A stretch of 51,938 nt of DNA from an uncultured bacterium. GTDB lineage: Bacteria > Verrucomicrobiota > Kiritimatiellia > CAIKKV01 > CAIJXV01. The notes beneath the pieces were generated by a model, which saw only the letters and a program-made list of their open reading frames with translations, did no database searches and was not told the DNA's origin. Location: positions 1 to 51,938 of the forward strand of contig CAIJXV010000004.1 of the NCBI GenBank assembly GCA_903824675.1, written 5' to 3'. A program made the position numbers and the translations under genes. Shown here one piece after another: positions 16,770 to 29,461 of this stretch. Each line of letters opens with the position of its first letter. Positions within the stretch are counted from its first letter, which is position 1.

Positions 16770-19700
16770 ATGGCTGAGCGTACGAATTACGGCAAACTAG
16801 TTGACGTCATGGACCCGCCGAATCTCATCGAGATTCAGACGGTGTCTTATCGGGAATTTCTCCAACGTGACGTTGCGCCCTCGAAGCGAAAGCAGACGGG
16901 TTTGCAGGCAGTTTTCAAGGAAGTCTTTCCGATTGAAAGCTACGACGGGCGATATGTTCTCGATTTCGTTAAATACGAATTCGGCGAACCGAAGATGGAT
17001 GAATTGACCTGTCTGCGCGAAGGGGAAACCTTTGCGGCGCCGCTCCATGTCACTTTTCGCCTGAAAGAGGGCGAGGAAATCCGCGAAGAAGTGGTCTACA
17101 TGGGAGAAATTCCGCTCATGACCCCCCAGGGATCTTTCGTGGTCAATGGGGCCGAGCGGGTGGTGGTCAGTCAGTTGCATCGGTCGCCGGGCATCTGTTT
17201 CGAACAATCCACCCATTCCAGTGGATCCATTCTCTATTCTTTCCGGATCATTCCGGACCGGGGATCCTGGGTTGAGGTTCAATTCGACGCCAATGATTTG
17301 TTGTGGATTTATCTGGATCGTCGGCATCGTCGGCGCAAATTCCTGGTGACCACTTTTCTCCGGGCCATCGGGTACGGAGCCGATACCGAACTGCTGGATC
17401 TCTTCTACACCTATGAAACCCTGTCGCTGGAAGGCGGCAAGAGCGGGCGCGTACTCACCCACCGGGTATTCAAAGAGGATGTGACCGATACCGAGTCGCA
17501 AACCGTTCTGGCGCGACGCTATGAACCGGTAACGGAAAACAGCCTGACCCAGATGAAAGCGGCGGGCGTCAAGTCCGTTGAAACCATCAATGTGTCATGG
17601 GATTCCGGATTGATGCTCAAGAGCATCAAAGACGATCCGACCCGGACGATGGACGATGCCTTGAAGGACATCTATCTGCGGTTGCGACCGGGTGATCCGG
17701 CCACTCCGTCGAATGCCCGACAATTACTGAAACGGCTCTTTTTCGATCCCCGTCGTTATGACTTGGGTCGCGTCGGCCGTTACAAGATCAATCAGAAGCT
17801 CGACCTGGAGAGCAAGGTCGGGAATGATTTGCGGGTGCTGGACAAGGAAGATGTTGTTGCGGCCATTCGTTACGTCATCGGCATTCGCAAGGGCGAGGGC
17901 ATGGTTGACGACATCGATCATCTGGGCAGTCGCCGGTTGCGGACCGTTGGGGAATTGCTTGAAAACCAGTGCCGGGTGGGACTCGCCCGTGCGGAACGTC
18001 TGGTCCGGGAACGGATGACCCTTTATGATCCCGCCAGTGGGAAAATGGCGCCGCAACGGTTGATCAATCCCAAAACCCTGTCGGTTGTGGTGAAGGATTT
18101 CTTTGGCCGGAGCCAGTTGAGCCAGTTTATGGACCAGACCAATCCGCTGTCTGAATTGGCGCACAAGCGCCGGTTAAGCGCATTGGGACCGGGCGGGCTC
18201 AGCCGGGAACGGGCCGGGTTTGAAGTGCGCGACGTGCACGGTAGCCATTACGGCCGGATCTGTCCGATTGAGACGCCAGAAGGCCCGAACATCGGGTTGA
18301 TTTCGTCCCTGGGTATTTATGCCCGGGTGAATCAATTTGGTTTTATCGAGACGCCGTATCGTAAAGTTGAAGCGGGGAGCGTCACGCGTAAAGTGGAATA
18401 TCTCTCGGCTGATCGCGAAGAGAAATTTGTCATTGCTCAGGCGAATACGCCGGTGGATCCGAAGACCGGTAAGTTCCTGACCGAGAAAATTTCGGTGCGG
18501 TGGCGGGGTGAGTTCCAGGAAGTGACGCGAGACAAGGTGGAATATATGGATGTTTCACCCAAGCAGGTGGTCAGTGTGGCCGCCGGCTTGATTCCGTTCT
18601 TGGAACACGATGATGCCAACCGGGCCTTGATGGGTTCGAACATGATGCGCCAAGCTGTCCCGTTGTTGACGACGGAACGCCCCTTGGTGGCGACCGGTCT
18701 TGAAGCCCGGATTGCGGCGGATTCCGGGGTGATCGTATTGGCCCAACGCGAAGGCGTGGTGACGTATGTTTCGGCGAATAAAATCGTCGTTACCGAAGGG
18801 GATGGACGCGGGCGTGGGCGCAAGGAAACGGTTTACGAACTGCGTAAATTCATGCGTTCGAATGCCGGTACCAATACCAACCAAAAGCCGGTCGTCAAAG
18901 AAGGCCAGAAAGTCCGGGCTGGCGATGTGCTGGCCGATGGACCCGGGACTTCAGAGGGCGAATTGGCCCTTGGTAAAAATGCATTGGTTGCCTTTATGCC
19001 GTGGTGCGGCTACAACTTCGAAGATGCCATTCTGATCAGCGAGCGGCTGGTGAGGGATGACGTCTTTACCTCCATTCACATTGAGGAATTCGAGGCGGGT
19101 GCGCGCGATACCAAGCTGGGTCCGGAGGAGATCACTCGTGATATTCCGAACGTCGGCGAGGAAGCGTTGCGTAATTTGGGCCCGGACGGGGTCATCCGTA
19201 TCGGCGCAGAAGTCCGGCCGGGAGACATCCTGGTGGGCAAGATTACACCTAAGAGCGAAACCGAGCTTGCGCCGGAGGAACGCCTGTTGCGGGCGATTTT
19301 CGGCGAGAAAGCAGCGGATGTTCGCGATACCTCCCTGACCGTTCCGAGCGGGACTTATGGGATCGTGATGGACGTCAAGGTCTCCGCCCAGAAGGAAATT
19401 CAGCGCGAAAAGATGTCGGCCGCTGAGCGACGACGGCAGAGCAAATCGGTGTCCGAAGACCTCAAACAGAAGCGACAGGATCTGGTTGATGAGCTGACCG
19501 AAAAGTTGAGCAATATTCTACTGGGTGAGAAGATTCCCCTCGATGTGGTGAATATCGAGACGGGCGAAATCATCATTCCGGCTAATCGCAAGATCACCAA
19601 GACGCTCCTGCGGAAACTGGCGGCGGAAAGCGACCACGTCGAAATCGAGAGCAGCCCGATTCAGATGAAGATCCAGGAGATCATCAGCGAATATCAACAG

Positions 19701-20519
19701 CGGTTCCAGGAGCTTGACCACGATTTCGAGGGAGCCATGGATCGGCTGGAGAGCGGCGACGATCTCGATGCCGGAATTATCAAGCAGGTCCGGGTGTATA
19801 TCGCGAGCAAAAAGAAGCTGTCGGTGGGTGACAAGATGGCCGGCCGACATGGAAATAAGGGCGTTGTGGCGCGGATCCTGCCGGAGGCGGATATGCCATT
19901 CCGGCCGGATGGAACACCGGTTGATATTGTGCTGAATCCGCTCGGGGTGCCGTCGCGAATGAACGTCGGACAGGTTTTGGAAACCCATCTGGGATTGGCT
20001 TGCCGCATCCTGGGGCTCTGGGCGGCAACACCGGTCTTTGATGGAATTTCGGAGGACCGGATCCACCAGTTATTGAAGGACGCGGGCATGCCAGCGGACG
20101 GCAAAACACAGTTGTACGACGGGCGGACGGGTGAGCCGTTCGATCAACGGGTGGTTGTTGGTCAGATTTACATGCTCAAACTGCATCACTTGGTCAGCGA
20201 CAAGATCCATGCCCGGGCGGTGGGTCCCTATTCGTTGGTAACCCAGCAACCGCTGGGTGGAAAGGCGCAATACGGCGGGCAGCGTATGGGAGAAATGGAA
20301 GTCTGGGCCCTCGAAGCCTATGGCGCAGCCTATACCTTGCAGGAATTGCTGACCGTCAAGAGCGATGACGTAGCCGGTCGGACACGCATTTATGAATCGA
20401 TTGTTAAGGGAGAGAATACCCTTGATGCCGGGATGCCGGAATCGTTCAACGTGCTGATCAACGAGATGCGGAGCATCGGGTTGGATGTGCGGATCCAATC
20501 CACGGAAAAAGAAGCCTGA
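16770..20519 (+). CDS. rpoB: DNA-directed RNA polymerase subunit beta
   Basis: A 1249-residue beta subunit. The rifampicin pocket [20 protein letters not shown] (from Ser448) carries Asp455, His465 and Ser470, the wild-type residues equivalent to E. coli 516, 526 and 531, so rifampicin sensitivity is predicted. [17 protein letters not shown], the downstream [15 protein letters not shown] motif, and the C-terminal clamp part with [28 protein letters not shown] are all present. About 90 residues shorter than E. coli RpoB, so some lineage-specific insertions are missing. AGGTG precedes the ATG; rpoC follows after 49 bp. Confidence 0.98.
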   Translation: MAERTNYGKLVDVMDPPNLIEIQTVSYREFLQRDVAPSKRKQTGLQAVFKEVFPIESYDGRYVLDFVKYEFGEPKMDELTCLREGETFAAPLHVTFRLKEGEEIREEVVYMGEIPLMTPQGSFVVNGAERVVVSQLHRSPGICFEQSTHSSGSILYSFRIIPDRGSWVEVQFDANDLLWIYLDRRHRRRKFLVTTFLRAIGYGADTELLDLFYTYETLSLEGGKSGRVLTHRVFKEDVTDTESQTVLARRYEPVTENSLTQMKAAGVKSVETINVSWDSGLMLKSIKDDPTRTMDDALKDIYLRLRPGDPATPSNARQLLKRLFFDPRRYDLGRVGRYKINQKLDLESKVGNDLRVLDKEDVVAAIRYVIGIRKGEGMVDDIDHLGSRRLRTVGELLENQCRVGLARAERLVRERMTLYDPASGKMAPQRLINPKTLSVVVKDFFGRSQLSQFMDQTNPLSELAHKRRLSALGPGGLSRERAGFEVRDVHGSHYGRICPIETPEGPNIGLISSLGIYARVNQFGFIETPYRKVEAGSVTRKVEYLSADREEKFVIAQANTPVDPKTGKFLTEKISVRWRGEFQEVTRDKVEYMDVSPKQVVSVAAGLIPFLEHDDANRALMGSNMMRQAVPLLTTERPLVATGLEARIAADSGVIVLAQREGVVTYVSANKIVVTEGDGRGRGRKETVYELRKFMRSNAGTNTNQKPVVKEGQKVRAGDVLADGPGTSEGELALGKNALVAFMPWCGYNFEDAILISERLVRDDVFTSIHIEEFEAGARDTKLGPEEITRDIPNVGEEALRNLGPDGVIRIGAEVRPGDILVGKITPKSETELAPEERLLRAIFGEKAADVRDTSLTVPSGTYGIVMDVKVSAQKEIQREKMSAAERRRQSKSVSEDLKQKRQDLVDELTEKLSNILLGEKIPLDVVNIETGEIIIPANRKITKTLLRKLAAESDHVEIESSPIQMKIQEIISEYQQRFQELDHDFEGAMDRLESGDDLDAGIIKQVRVYIASKKKLSVGDKMAGRHGNKGVVARILPEADMPFRPDGTPVDIVLNPLGVPSRMNVGQVLETHLGLACRILGLWAATPVFDGISEDRIHQLLKDAGMPADGKTQLYDGRTGEPFDQRVVVGQIYMLKLHHLVSDKIHARAVGPYSLVTQQPLGGKAQYGGQRMGEMEVWALEAYGAAYTLQELLTVKSDDVAGRTRIYESIVKGENTLDAGMPESFNVLINEMRSIGLDVRIQSTEKEA

Positions 20520-20568
20520 TCATCCGGCGGGTTAGCCCGTCGGTGTTTGCGATTTAGAGGAGGCGACA

Positions 20569-23500
20569 TTGAATAATACGGTGGCCAGAGAACGCTTCGG
20601 TTTGACAGGCGAGGAAACCTTTGATTCCGTTCGGATCACATTGGCGTCTCCGGAAGTGATCCGGTCTTGGAGCCATGGCGAGGTTAAGAATCCCGAGACC
20701 ATCAATTACCGCACGTACAAGCCCGAAAAAGGGGGCTTGTTCTGCGAACGGATCTTCGGACCGACGCGCGATTGGGAATGCAGTTGCGGAAAATACAAAC
20801 GAATCAAGCACAAGGGTGTGATTTGCGACCGTTGCGGAGTTGAAATCACTCTGTCGCGGGTTCGGCGAGAGCGGATGGGGCATATCGATCTGGCGGTGCC
20901 GGTGTCGCATATTTGGTTTTTCAAGTGTACCCCCAGCCGGTTGGGTTTGGTTCTCGATATGACGGCGCGCAGTTTGGAGCGCATCCTGTACTACGAGGAT
21001 TATATTGTCACGGATCCGGCGGATACACCCTTGCAGGAGCGACAGTTGCTCAGTGAATTGGAGTTTCGCGAGGCGCAGGAGAAATTCGGGGACAACACCT
21101 TTTCGGCCAAGATGGGCGCGGAAGGAATTCGCGACCTGATGCGGAAAATCGATCTGGAAAAGACGATGGCCGAATTGGAAGACCAGATGGAGCAGACCCG
21201 CAGCAAGCAGAATCGAAAGAAAATTGCCCGGCGCATGAAAGTGATCGAAGGATTCCGCCTGAGCAATTCCCGTCCCGAGTGGATGGTTCTCGATGTGCTG
21301 CCGGTGATTCCGCCGGATTTGCGGCCTTTGGTTCCTCTGGAGGGCGGACGTTTTGCGACTTCAGACTTGAACGATCTCTACCGTCGGGTGATCAATCGCA
21401 ACAACCGGTTGAAGAACTTGTTGCAGTTGAAGACGCCGGACGTGATCATCCGCAATGAGAAACGCATGTTGCAGGAAGCCGTGGATGCGGTGATTGACAA
21501 CGGGCGGCACGGGCGGGCGGTTACGGGGGCGGGTAATCGGCCTCTGAAGTCATTGAGCGACATGCTGAAGGGGAAGAGCGGTCGTTTCCGTCAGAATCTG
21601 CTGGGCAAACGCGTCGACTACTCAGGACGTTCGGTCATCGTGATCGGTCCGGAACTCAAGTTGCATCAGTGTGGTCTGCCGAAGAAGATGGCCTTGGTTC
21701 TGTTTGAGCCTTTCATCATCCGCCGGTTGAAGGAACTGGGGGTGGTGCATACGGTTCGGAGTGCCAAAAAGCTGATCGAGCGCCAGGCCGACGATGTTTG
21801 GGATATTCTGGACGAAGTGACGAAAGATAAAACCGTCATGCTGAACCGTGCGCCGACCTTGCATCGATTGAGCATGCAGTCCTTTGAGCCGGTGCTGGTG
21901 GAAGGCGAAGCGATCAAGATTCATCCCTTGGTCTGTACTGCCTATAACGCCGACTTCGACGGTGACCAGATGGCTGTGCATGTTCCGCTCTCGATTGAGG
22001 CCCAGTTGGAATCGCGGCTGTTGATGTTGTCCACCAATAACATCTTTTCGCCTTCGAGCGGGAAGCCGGTCATGACTCCGACTCAGGACATTGCCTTGGG
22101 GGTCTATTACTTGACCTCTCTGGCCCAAAAGGACCGTCTCAAGGAATTGAAGATGCGGAAATCAGAAGCCGCCAAGACCATCGAACATCTGCCGATTCTG
22201 GCGGATGCGACGGAAGTCCGAATGGCCTATGATGATCAGGGTTTGAAGATCCATGATCGGATCCGATTCCCTAATCCTGACCTGCAGCACAAGACGATTT
22301 TTGGTGATGCGCAGAGCAAGATGCTGGTGACGACCGTGGGACGGGTCTTCTTTAATGAGATCTGGCCGGATTCGATGGGGTTTGTGAATCGTTGCGTGGA
22401 CAAGAGCTTCCTGAGCAAGCTGATCTGGCAATGCTATCAAGAGGGCGGCCATGCGGAAACCGTTCGGGCACTGGACAAGCTGAAGTTTTTGGGCTTTGAA
22501 AACGCAACGCTGGCCGGTATTTCGATCGGGATGGAGGACATGATTGTCCCCCGCGAAAAGGCCGACATCATCAACCGCGCCCACAAGCAGGTAAATGAAG
22601 TCGATACCCAGTATCGGCGCGGTGTCATTACCGATGGTGAGCGTTACAACAAGATTGTCGATATCTGGACTCAAGCCACGGATGAGACGTCAACCGCCAT
22701 GTATAAGGCCATTGACGAAAACGGGAACAGCGCAGAGTTGAACCCGATTTTCATTATGGTCGATTCCAAGGCGCGCGGTAGCCGACAGCAGATCCGACAG
22801 TTGGCCGGGATTCGCGGTCTGATGGCGAAACCGTCAGGCGAGATTATCGAGCGACCGATTCTGTCGAACTTCCGTGAAGGTCTGAGCGTACTTGAATATT
22901 TCATCAGTACTCACGGTGCCCGCAAGGGGTTGGCCGATACCGCCTTAAAAACGGCCGACGCCGGGTATTTGACCCGCAAGTTGGTCGATGTGGCGCAGGA
23001 TGTGCGGATCGTTGAACAGGATTGCAATACCCTGAACGGGGTTGAAGTCCGGTCGATCGGTGAGGGTGAAGATCAGTTGGTTGCGTTACGCGACCGGATC
23101 CTGGGTCGGGTGGCGTTGAACGACGTGATCGATCCCGTGTCCCGCGACATGATTGTGGCCGCTGGCGAGATGATCGACGAAGCCGTCATGACACGAGTTG
23201 AGACGGCGGAGATTGAACGCGTCAAGATCCGTAGCGTGCGGACGTGCGAGTCCCGCCACGGGTTGTGCGTCAAGTGTTATGGGCGCGATTTAAGCACCGG
23301 TCAACCGGTGATGGTTGGAACGGCCGTGGGAATCATTGCGGCCCAATCCATCGGTGAACCGGGCACCCAGTTGACGATGCGGACCTTCCATATCGGGGGA
23401 ACGGCCAGCGCCGTGTTCAAGCAACCCCATGTGATTTCTCGTCATGACGGAATTGTGAAATACGAAAATCTGCGCATCGTAAAAAATGCGCGGGGTGGAT

Positions 23501-24750
23501 TTGTCGTATTGAATAAAAACGGTTCAGTGGTCGTCATGGATGCCGAGGGGGATCGTGAATTGGAACGGCATACTGCGGCAATCGGTGCGGTGATTTCCGT
23601 GGCCGATGGCGGCAAGGTGACCAAGGCGCAGAGCTTCATTGAATGGGATCCGTATAGCGTGCCGATTCTCGCCGAGCGGAACGGTTTGGTTCGGTGTCGC
23701 GATTTCGTAGAGAATGTGACCGTCAAGAAAGAGGTCGATGCCTCAACCGGCTTGATGGGAACGGTTGTCTTGGAACACAAAGAGGATCTGCATCCGCGGA
23801 TCGAGTTGCAAGACGAAGACGGGCGCGAAATGCTCGCTTCCTACAGCATTCCTGCCGGAGCGCATTCGATGGTGAAAGATGGTCAGAAGATTTCAGCGGG
23901 CGAGGTGCTGGCGAAGACTCCGCGCAAGGAATCCAAGACGAAAGATATCACCGGTGGTTTGCCCCGGGTGGCGGAATTGTTTGAAGCGCGCCGTCCCAAG
24001 GACGCCGCCGAAATCGCGAAGATTGAAGGCGTGGTCGATTTTGGTCCGAACCAGCGCGGACGTCGTTGTCTGGTGATTCGCGATCCGGTGACGGGGGCTG
24101 AAGAACAGCATTTGATTCCTCTCGGAAAACACGTGGTCGTGTTCAAGGGGGATTATGTGCAAAAGGGACAGCAATTGACCGAGGGGCCGATTGTGCCGCA
24201 GGAAATCCTCGAGATTTGCGGACCGCAAGAGTTGCAAGAATACTTGACCAATCAGGTTCAGGAAGTTTACCGGCTGCAGGGCGTTGAAATCAACGACAAG
24301 CACATCGAAATCATCGTGCGACAGATGTTGCGCAAGGTGCGTATCACCGATCCTGGCGATACGGAATTTCTCTGGGGCGAGCAGATTGAAAAATATCACT
24401 TCCAGGAAGTGAATGATCGGGCCATTGCCGAAGGCAAGCGTCCGGCTGAAGCTTCGCCGGCGCTATTGGGCGTGACGAAGGCCTCGTTGGAAACAGAGAG
24501 CTTCATTTCTGCGGCATCTTTCCAAGATACAACCCGAGTATTGACCGAGTCTGCGACCTTGGGTCGGGTTGATGTCCTGTTTGGATTCAAGGAAAACGTG
24601 ATCTTGGGACACCTGATTCCGGGTGGAAGCGGATTCCCGATGTATCGGAATATCAAGTTGGTTCCGTTGGCCGAACCAATTCCAGAGGAAGATCTTAAAC
24701 AGATGGCGGAGGCTGCGGCCGAAAAACAATTGCAAAATATTTTAGGATAA
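20569..24750 (+). CDS. rpoC: DNA-directed RNA polymerase subunit beta'
   Basis: A 1393-residue beta' subunit. It contains the N-terminal zinc site (Cys71, Cys73, Cys86, Cys89), the catalytic [12 protein letters not shown] loop (Asp462, Asp464, Asp466 chelate Mg), the trigger-loop region, the second zinc site with [16 protein letters not shown], and [18 protein letters not shown]. The start is TTG at 20569, set by AGAGGAGG a few bases upstream and by the expected N terminus ([13 protein letters not shown]). Followed by the rpsL promoter candidate. Confidence 0.98.
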   Translation: MNNTVARERFGLTGEETFDSVRITLASPEVIRSWSHGEVKNPETINYRTYKPEKGGLFCERIFGPTRDWECSCGKYKRIKHKGVICDRCGVEITLSRVRRERMGHIDLAVPVSHIWFFKCTPSRLGLVLDMTARSLERILYYEDYIVTDPADTPLQERQLLSELEFREAQEKFGDNTFSAKMGAEGIRDLMRKIDLEKTMAELEDQMEQTRSKQNRKKIARRMKVIEGFRLSNSRPEWMVLDVLPVIPPDLRPLVPLEGGRFATSDLNDLYRRVINRNNRLKNLLQLKTPDVIIRNEKRMLQEAVDAVIDNGRHGRAVTGAGNRPLKSLSDMLKGKSGRFRQNLLGKRVDYSGRSVIVIGPELKLHQCGLPKKMALVLFEPFIIRRLKELGVVHTVRSAKKLIERQADDVWDILDEVTKDKTVMLNRAPTLHRLSMQSFEPVLVEGEAIKIHPLVCTAYNADFDGDQMAVHVPLSIEAQLESRLLMLSTNNIFSPSSGKPVMTPTQDIALGVYYLTSLAQKDRLKELKMRKSEAAKTIEHLPILADATEVRMAYDDQGLKIHDRIRFPNPDLQHKTIFGDAQSKMLVTTVGRVFFNEIWPDSMGFVNRCVDKSFLSKLIWQCYQEGGHAETVRALDKLKFLGFENATLAGISIGMEDMIVPREKADIINRAHKQVNEVDTQYRRGVITDGERYNKIVDIWTQATDETSTAMYKAIDENGNSAELNPIFIMVDSKARGSRQQIRQLAGIRGLMAKPSGEIIERPILSNFREGLSVLEYFISTHGARKGLADTALKTADAGYLTRKLVDVAQDVRIVEQDCNTLNGVEVRSIGEGEDQLVALRDRILGRVALNDVIDPVSRDMIVAAGEMIDEAVMTRVETAEIERVKIRSVRTCESRHGLCVKCYGRDLSTGQPVMVGTAVGIIAAQSIGEPGTQLTMRTFHIGGTASAVFKQPHVISRHDGIVKYENLRIVKNARGGFVVLNKNGSVVVMDAEGDRELERHTAAIGAVISVADGGKVTKAQSFIEWDPYSVPILAERNGLVRCRDFVENVTVKKEVDASTGLMGTVVLEHKEDLHPRIELQDEDGREMLASYSIPAGAHSMVKDGQKISAGEVLAKTPRKESKTKDITGGLPRVAELFEARRPKDAAEIAKIEGVVDFGPNQRGRRCLVIRDPVTGAEEQHLIPLGKHVVVFKGDYVQKGQQLTEGPIVPQEILEICGPQELQEYLTNQVQEVYRLQGVEINDKHIEIIVRQMLRKVRITDPGDTEFLWGEQIEKYHFQEVNDRAIAEGKRPAEASPALLGVTKASLETESFISAASFQDTTRVLTESATLGRVDVLFGFKENVILGHLIPGGSGFPMYRNIKLVPLAEPIPEEDLKQMAEAAAEKQLQNILG

Positions 24751-24753
24751 GAC

Positions 24754-24782
24754 TTGCAACGCGACGGTAAGGCTGATAAATT
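24754..24782 (+). promoter_or_regulatory. Candidate promoter before rpsL (str operon)
   Basis: TTGCAA (24754-24759), a 17-bp spacer, and TAAATT (24777-24782) with an upstream TG (24774-24775) that makes an extended -10. It lies in the 67-bp rpoC-rpsL gap, 36 bp before the rpsL start. Would allow the str genes to be transcribed independently of rpoBC. Confidence 0.4.
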
Positions 24783-24817
24783 CCGTCATTTGTTTGTCGA
24801 AACAGGGAAAGAGGCAT

Positions 24818-25201
24818 ATGCCGACCATAAACCAACTGATTAGAGTGGGGCGGAAACCGAATCGCTCCAAAAGCAAATCGCCGGCGCTGACGGGGTGTCC
24901 CCAGCGGCGCGGTGTCTGTTTGGCCGTGAAGACGATGACGCCCAAAAAACCGAATTCGGCGTTGCGTAAAATCGCTCGGGTACGTTTGACGAATGGGGTT
25001 GAAGTCACGGCATACATTCCCGGTGAAGGGCACAATCTCCAGGAGCACAGCATCGTGCTGGTGCGCGGGGGACGTGTCAAGGATTTGCCGGGTGTGCGCT
25101 ATCATATCGTGCGAGGGACGCTGGACAGCCTCGGAGTCGAGGGACGGCGGCGTAGCCGGTCGAAGTACGGTCTGAAAACCCCCAAAGAGACCGCGAAGTA
25201 A
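24818..25201 (+). CDS. rpsL: 30S ribosomal protein S12
   Basis: A 127-residue S12 at the decoding centre. It starts [35 protein letters not shown] carries Lys43 and [14 protein letters not shown] carries Lys88, the wild-type residues at the streptomycin-resistance positions. The ATG at 24818 is chosen over an in-frame upstream Met because it gives the universal N terminus and follows AAAGAGG. First gene of the str part. Confidence 0.98.
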   Translation: MPTINQLIRVGRKPNRSKSKSPALTGCPQRRGVCLAVKTMTPKKPNSALRKIARVRLTNGVEVTAYIPGEGHNLQEHSIVLVRGGRVKDLPGVRYHIVRGTLDSLGVEGRRRSRSKYGLKTPKETAK

Positions 25202-25215
25202 AGGGTTAGGAATTT

Positions 25216-25689
25216 ATGGGCAGAAGACATCAAGCGGAAAAGCGGACATTAGTTCCCGATCCCAAATACAATAGTGATTTGGTGGCGCACTTGATCAATC
25301 ACGTGATGAAGACGGGTAAGAAGTCCGTTTCAGCCGGGATTGTATATGACGCTCTCGATCACATCAAGGCCAAGCAGCCGGATTCAGACCCCTTGGAGGT
25401 TCTGATTCGGGCGATTGACAACGTCAAGCCGAAAGTGGAAGTCAAATCCCGGCGGGTGGGTGGCGCGACTTACCAGGTTCCGGTTGAAGTCAGTCCCGAA
25501 CGTCAAATGGCTTTGGCATTGCGGTGGATCATCTCCTACAGTGCGACACGTAAAGGCATTCCGATGCGTCGTGCGCTGGCACTGGAGATTCTGGATGCTT
25601 ATGGTGAGCAGGGCAATGCGATCAAGAAACGTGATGACACGCACAAGATGGCGCAAGCCAATAAGGCCTTTGCGCATTATCGGTGGTAG
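25216..25689 (+). CDS. rpsG: 30S ribosomal protein S7
   Basis: A 157-residue S7, the primary binder of the 16S 3' major domain. It starts MGRRHQAEKRTLVPDPKYNS and carries the KVEVKSRRVGGATYQVPVEV core; the C terminus is KMAQANKAFAHYRW. Shine-Dalgarno AGGA is 5 nt before the ATG. fusA follows at 28 bp. Confidence 0.98.
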   Translation: MGRRHQAEKRTLVPDPKYNSDLVAHLINHVMKTGKKSVSAGIVYDALDHIKAKQPDSDPLEVLIRAIDNVKPKVEVKSRRVGGATYQVPVEVSPERQMALALRWIISYSATRKGIPMRRALALEILDAYGEQGNAIKKRDDTHKMAQANKAFAHYRW

Positions 25690-25717
25690 GGACGGGTTCT
25701 CGGAAACGGATTAAACG

Positions 25718-27853
25718 ATGGTACCGACCTTGGAACAGAAAGCCAAAAGTGTGAAGCAGGCCAGCACTCCCGCTCGAGAAGCGGAAGGGCGTCGTCGGCC
25801 TTTGGCAAAAGTTCGCAATATCGGGATCATTGCCCATATTGATGCCGGCAAGACCACGACTTCTGAACGGATGCTGTTTTACTCGGGACGGGTGCACCGG
25901 ATGGGTGAGGTGCATGACGGCAATACGGTCATGGATTGGATGATCCAAGAGAAAGAGCGCGGGATCACCATCACCAGTGCGGCGACCACATTCTATTGGC
26001 GTGATCATCAGGTTAATCTGATCGACACTCCAGGACATGTGGATTTTACGGTTGAGGTCGAGCGATCCCTTCGTGTTCTTGATGGAGCCGTTGGCGTTTT
26101 TTGCGGAGTTGGCGGAGTGCAGCCCCAATCCGAAACCGTTTGGCAGCAGGCGGACCGCTATCATGTGCCCCGTTTGGTGTTTGTCAACAAGCTGGACCGG
26201 GTGGGCGCTGATTTTGATTCTGTGGTGGACCAGATCAACCGGCGACTGGGATCAATCGCGATTCCTGTTCAGATTCCTTGGGGGCGCGAGGATCAATTTC
26301 GTGGTGTGATTGATTTACTGGAAATGCGTGGAATTCTTTTTGATGACACCCGCCCGGCGGATGCTCTCCGTTACGAACCCATTCCCCAGGAGTTCGCTGT
26401 GGCTGCAGAGCGTGCTCGTGCGAGTCTGATCGAGCAGTTGTCAGAAAAGGACGAGCAGGTTTTGGCCGCTTATGTCGAGAATCCGGATGTTCCTGCGGCA
26501 GTGTTGCGGGATGGATTGCGCCGACAGACGCTGGCGAATCAAGTCGTCCCTGTTTTATGCGGATCTTCCCTGAGGAATAAAGGAATTCAGCCCCTGCTGG
26601 ATGCCGTGGTCGATTATCTTCCGGCCCCTCTTGATGCTTGCGCCGTGTCCGGGCACCATCCCAAGACCGACGAAATTATCACTCGTGAGGCTGATGATTT
26701 TGGTCCGATGTCGGCGCTGGCCTTCAAGCTTCAAAATGATCCGTTTATCGGCCGTTTGGTTTTTGTTCGGGTTTATTCTGGGCAGATCAAGAAGGGCCAG
26801 AATATTTATAATCCTCGGTTGCGAAAGCGCGAGCGAATTACCCGTTTGGTCCTGCTGCATGCCGACCATCGGGATGACATTGACACCCTATATGCTGGCG
26901 AAATCGGAGCGGTGGTCGGATTGAAGGAAGTAACCACCGGTGACACGCTATGTGTTGAGAATCAACCGATTGAGTTGGAGCGAATTCGTTTTCCTGAACC
27001 GGTTATTTCAATGGCCATCGAACCTCGGAGTCAGGCAGATCGGGACAAGCTATTGGAAGCGTTGTCGGCCCTGGCAATGGAAGATCCGACGTGTGTCATC
27101 GCTCGTGATGCCGAAACGGGGCAGACTTTGATCAGCGGGATGGGGGAGTTGCATCTTGAGATTTTACGCGACCGGTTGTTGCGGGAATTCAAGGTTCAGG
27201 CCAATACCGGCAAGCCCATGGTGGCGTATCGGGAGACGGTTACTTTGCCGTCCGAGGCCGAGCATGTATTTAACCGTGAAATTGCCGGTTCTGTGCAATT
27301 CGCCCGCATTGCCACCGCCGTAGAACCCCGGACGAGAGGTCAGGGGAATGCAATTGAATTTGAGGTGTCGACCGAAAAGGTTCCGGGTGCTTTCCGGGAT
27401 GCCATCCGGCAAGGATTGGGCGATGGATTGGCGACGGGCGCGTTGGCAAATTGTGCATTAACGGACGTGCGTGTCCGGGTGATCAGCGGCGCCTGCGATG
27501 AGGCGACCTCGACCGATGTGGCTTTTCGCACAGCGGCAGTACTGGCTCTGCGGGAGGCCTTGAGCCGGGCTGGCGTGGTTCTGCTGGAGCCGATCATGAA
27601 ATTGGAAATCATCACGCCATCCGAATATATGGGCGATGTGCTGGGCGATCTCAGCGCGCGTCGCGGCCGGGTGCGAGAGATGACGGCGCGGGGGATGGTG
27701 CAAGTGATCGCCGCCGATGTGCCGCTGGCGGAATTGTTCGGTTATTCGACCGCGATTCGCTCGTTAACCAAAGGGCGGGCGTCGTATACGATGGAACCGA
27801 CATGTTTTGACAGAGTGCCTGAGGGAATTCAGAAACAGTTAGTCAACCGATGA
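25718..27853 (+). CDS. fusA: Elongation factor G with altered domain IV tip
   Basis: A 711-residue translocase GTPase. G1 is AHIDAGKT, switch [13 protein letters not shown]3 DTPGH, G4 NKLD, and domain III has [14 protein letters not shown]. Two oddities: the first ATG gives an N-terminal extension of about 20 residues compared with E. coli, and the domain IV tip loop reads [10 protein letters not shown] where E. coli has GSYHDVDSSE, placing Asp594 at the position of His583. A TTG at codon 29 (25802) would give the more usual N terminus MAKVRNIG, so the start is uncertain. The str-operon position supports the main EF-G role; it may belong to an EF-G subfamily of PVC-like lineages. Its stop overlaps rpsJ by 4 bp. 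Confidence 0.95.
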   Translation: MVPTLEQKAKSVKQASTPAREAEGRRRPLAKVRNIGIIAHIDAGKTTTSERMLFYSGRVHRMGEVHDGNTVMDWMIQEKERGITITSAATTFYWRDHQVNLIDTPGHVDFTVEVERSLRVLDGAVGVFCGVGGVQPQSETVWQQADRYHVPRLVFVNKLDRVGADFDSVVDQINRRLGSIAIPVQIPWGREDQFRGVIDLLEMRGILFDDTRPADALRYEPIPQEFAVAAERARASLIEQLSEKDEQVLAAYVENPDVPAAVLRDGLRRQTLANQVVPVLCGSSLRNKGIQPLLDAVVDYLPAPLDACAVSGHHPKTDEIITREADDFGPMSALAFKLQNDPFIGRLVFVRVYSGQIKKGQNIYNPRLRKRERITRLVLLHADHRDDIDTLYAGEIGAVVGLKEVTTGDTLCVENQPIELERIRFPEPVISMAIEPRSQADRDKLLEALSALAMEDPTCVIARDAETGQTLISGMGELHLEILRDRLLREFKVQANTGKPMVAYRETVTLPSEAEHVFNREIAGSVQFARIATAVEPRTRGQGNAIEFEVSTEKVPGAFRDAIRQGLGDGLATGALANCALTDVRVRVISGACDEATSTDVAFRTAAVLALREALSRAGVVLLEPIMKLEIITPSEYMGDVLGDLSARRGRVREMTARGMVQVIAADVPLAELFGYSTAIRSLTKGRASYTMEPTCFDRVPEGIQKQLVNR

Positions 27854-28167
27854 GTGGAGCCATGGAACAACGGATACGGATACGGCTGAAAGCTTACGAT
27901 TACAGGGTCCTGGATCAGTCGGTGGCGGATATTGTGGAGACCGCGAAGCGGACCGGGGCGCGCGTGGTGGGCCCGATTCCGTTGCCTACGCGGATTGAGC
28001 GGTATACAGTGAACCGCAGTCCGCATGCCGACAAAAAATCGATGGAACAGTTTGAGATACGGACCCACAAGCGGTTACTTGACATTGTCGAGCCAACCGC
28101 AAAAACAGTGGATGAGTTGAAGAAACTCAATATGCCGGCGGGAGTGGATATAACCATTAAGATTTGA
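27850..28167 (+). CDS. rpsJ: 30S ribosomal protein S10
   Basis: A 105-residue S10 with [20 protein letters not shown] and [19 protein letters not shown]; also the NusE partner in antitermination. The ATG at 27850 overlaps the fusA stop as ATGA. A second ATG at 27862 gives the more typical 101 residues, so the exact start is open. No tuf gene intervenes between fusA and rpsJ. Confidence 0.97.
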   Translation: MSGAMEQRIRIRLKAYDYRVLDQSVADIVETAKRTGARVVGPIPLPTRIERYTVNRSPHADKKSMEQFEIRTHKRLLDIVEPTAKTVDELKKLNMPAGVDITIKI

Positions 28168-28178
28168 GTAGATGGAAC

Positions 28179-28820
28179 ATGCAAGGGTTACTTGGAAAAA
28201 AAATCGGAATGACACGCGTCTTTGACGCAGACGGCCAGCAGGTTCCAGTCACGGTTCTGGAAGTGGGGCCCTGTGTGGTGGTCCAATGTAAAAGTCGTGA
28301 TTGTGATGGCTATACAGCGGTTCAATTGGGGTTTGCCGAACAGAAGGAATCCCGGGTTGTCAAGCCGCAGTTAGGTCACTACAAGAAAGCGGCCTGTGCC
28401 CCCATGCGTCACCTGCACGAATTCGAGATGGAATCCGGCGAGGAAGTCAAGGTGGGGGATCGGCTCACGGCAGCGATGTTTGAGGGGACTGAATTTGTGG
28501 ATATCACCGGCCTGACCAAGGGCAAGGGCTTCCAAGGGGTCGTCCGGCGACATGGCATGAGTGGCGGTCCGATCACCCACGGTGGCCATTCAAAGCGGCG
28601 GGTGGGTTCGATTGGCTGCCGTTCATACCCAGGTCGTGTGCATAAGAATAAGCGCATGCCGGGGCATCAAGGCAACATCCGAATCACTCAGCAAAATTTA
28701 AAAGTGGTGCAGGTCCGGGGTGCCGATAATCTTCTGCTGGTGCAGGGAGCGGTGCCGGGTCCGAAGGGAGCAGTGGTAGTGATCAGGCGTTCGATCAAGA
28801 AAGCGAAACGGGCATCATGA
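28179..28820 (+). CDS. rplC: 50S ribosomal protein L3
   Basis: A 213-residue L3 with the N terminus [19 protein letters not shown] and the conserved [17 protein letters not shown] loop that reaches the peptidyl-transferase centre. The ATG at 28179 is chosen over an overlapping TTG at 28164, because it gives the family N terminus. The stop overlaps rplD by 4 bp. Confidence 0.97.
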   Translation: MQGLLGKKIGMTRVFDADGQQVPVTVLEVGPCVVVQCKSRDCDGYTAVQLGFAEQKESRVVKPQLGHYKKAACAPMRHLHEFEMESGEEVKVGDRLTAAMFEGTEFVDITGLTKGKGFQGVVRRHGMSGGPITHGGHSKRRVGSIGCRSYPGRVHKNKRMPGHQGNIRITQQNLKVVQVRGADNLLLVQGAVPGPKGAVVVIRRSIKKAKRAS

Positions 28821-29461
28821 GCAAGCTGGATGTTGTAGACATGAAGGGGATGCCTGTCGGCCAGGTTGAATTTGCGGATGTTGGCACAGCCATCAAATGC
28901 GGGCAGCAAGCCGTTCATGACGTCATTGTGGCTTACCAGGCGGGATTACGGGCCGGTACGGCGTCGACGCTGACGAAGGGGACTGTGGCCGGAAGCGGCA
29001 AAAAACCTTGGAAACAGAAGGGCACAGGGCGTGCGCGTGCGGGATACCGGCGTTCTCCGGTCTGGCGTGGCGGTGGTGTGGCATTTGGACCCAAGCCTCG
29101 CAGTTACTCCCAGCGGATTCCTCGCAAGGTTTTGCAATTGGCCTTTCGACGGGCTTTTGCAGAAAAAGTTGTGGCCGGCGAAATGCGGATTTTGCAGGAT
29201 TTGCAATTGGACGGTCCCAAAACGAGTGGGATTGCAGAGCTGCTCAAGCAGTTGAAAATCACCGGAACGGTCCTGATCGTAATGGATCATTTGTCAGACC
29301 ATGCCGTCAAGGCGATCCGAAATCTGCCGGGTATCGAACTGGTCATGGCGTCCACTGTCAATACGTATCAATTATTGCGGTATTCGACTGTAATCCTGAC
29401 CCGGGCGGCCTTTGATGTGGTGCAAGGTCGGCTTGAAGGACAGAAGGGGGAGGTTCAATGA
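28817..29461 (+). CDS. rplD: 50S ribosomal protein L4
   Basis: A 214-residue L4. The exit-tunnel loop is recognisable from GSGKKPWKQKGTGRARAG, followed by SPVWRGGGVAFGPKPRSY. In E. coli L4 autoregulates the S10 operon; here the gene is ATGA-coupled on both sides (rplC, rplW) and there is no long S10 leader, so the E. coli mechanism is unlikely. Confidence 0.97.
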   Translation: MSKLDVVDMKGMPVGQVEFADVGTAIKCGQQAVHDVIVAYQAGLRAGTASTLTKGTVAGSGKKPWKQKGTGRARAGYRRSPVWRGGGVAFGPKPRSYSQRIPRKVLQLAFRRAFAEKVVAGEMRILQDLQLDGPKTSGIAELLKQLKITGTVLIVMDHLSDHAVKAIRNLPGIELVMASTVNTYQLLRYSTVILTRAAFDVVQGRLEGQKGEVQ

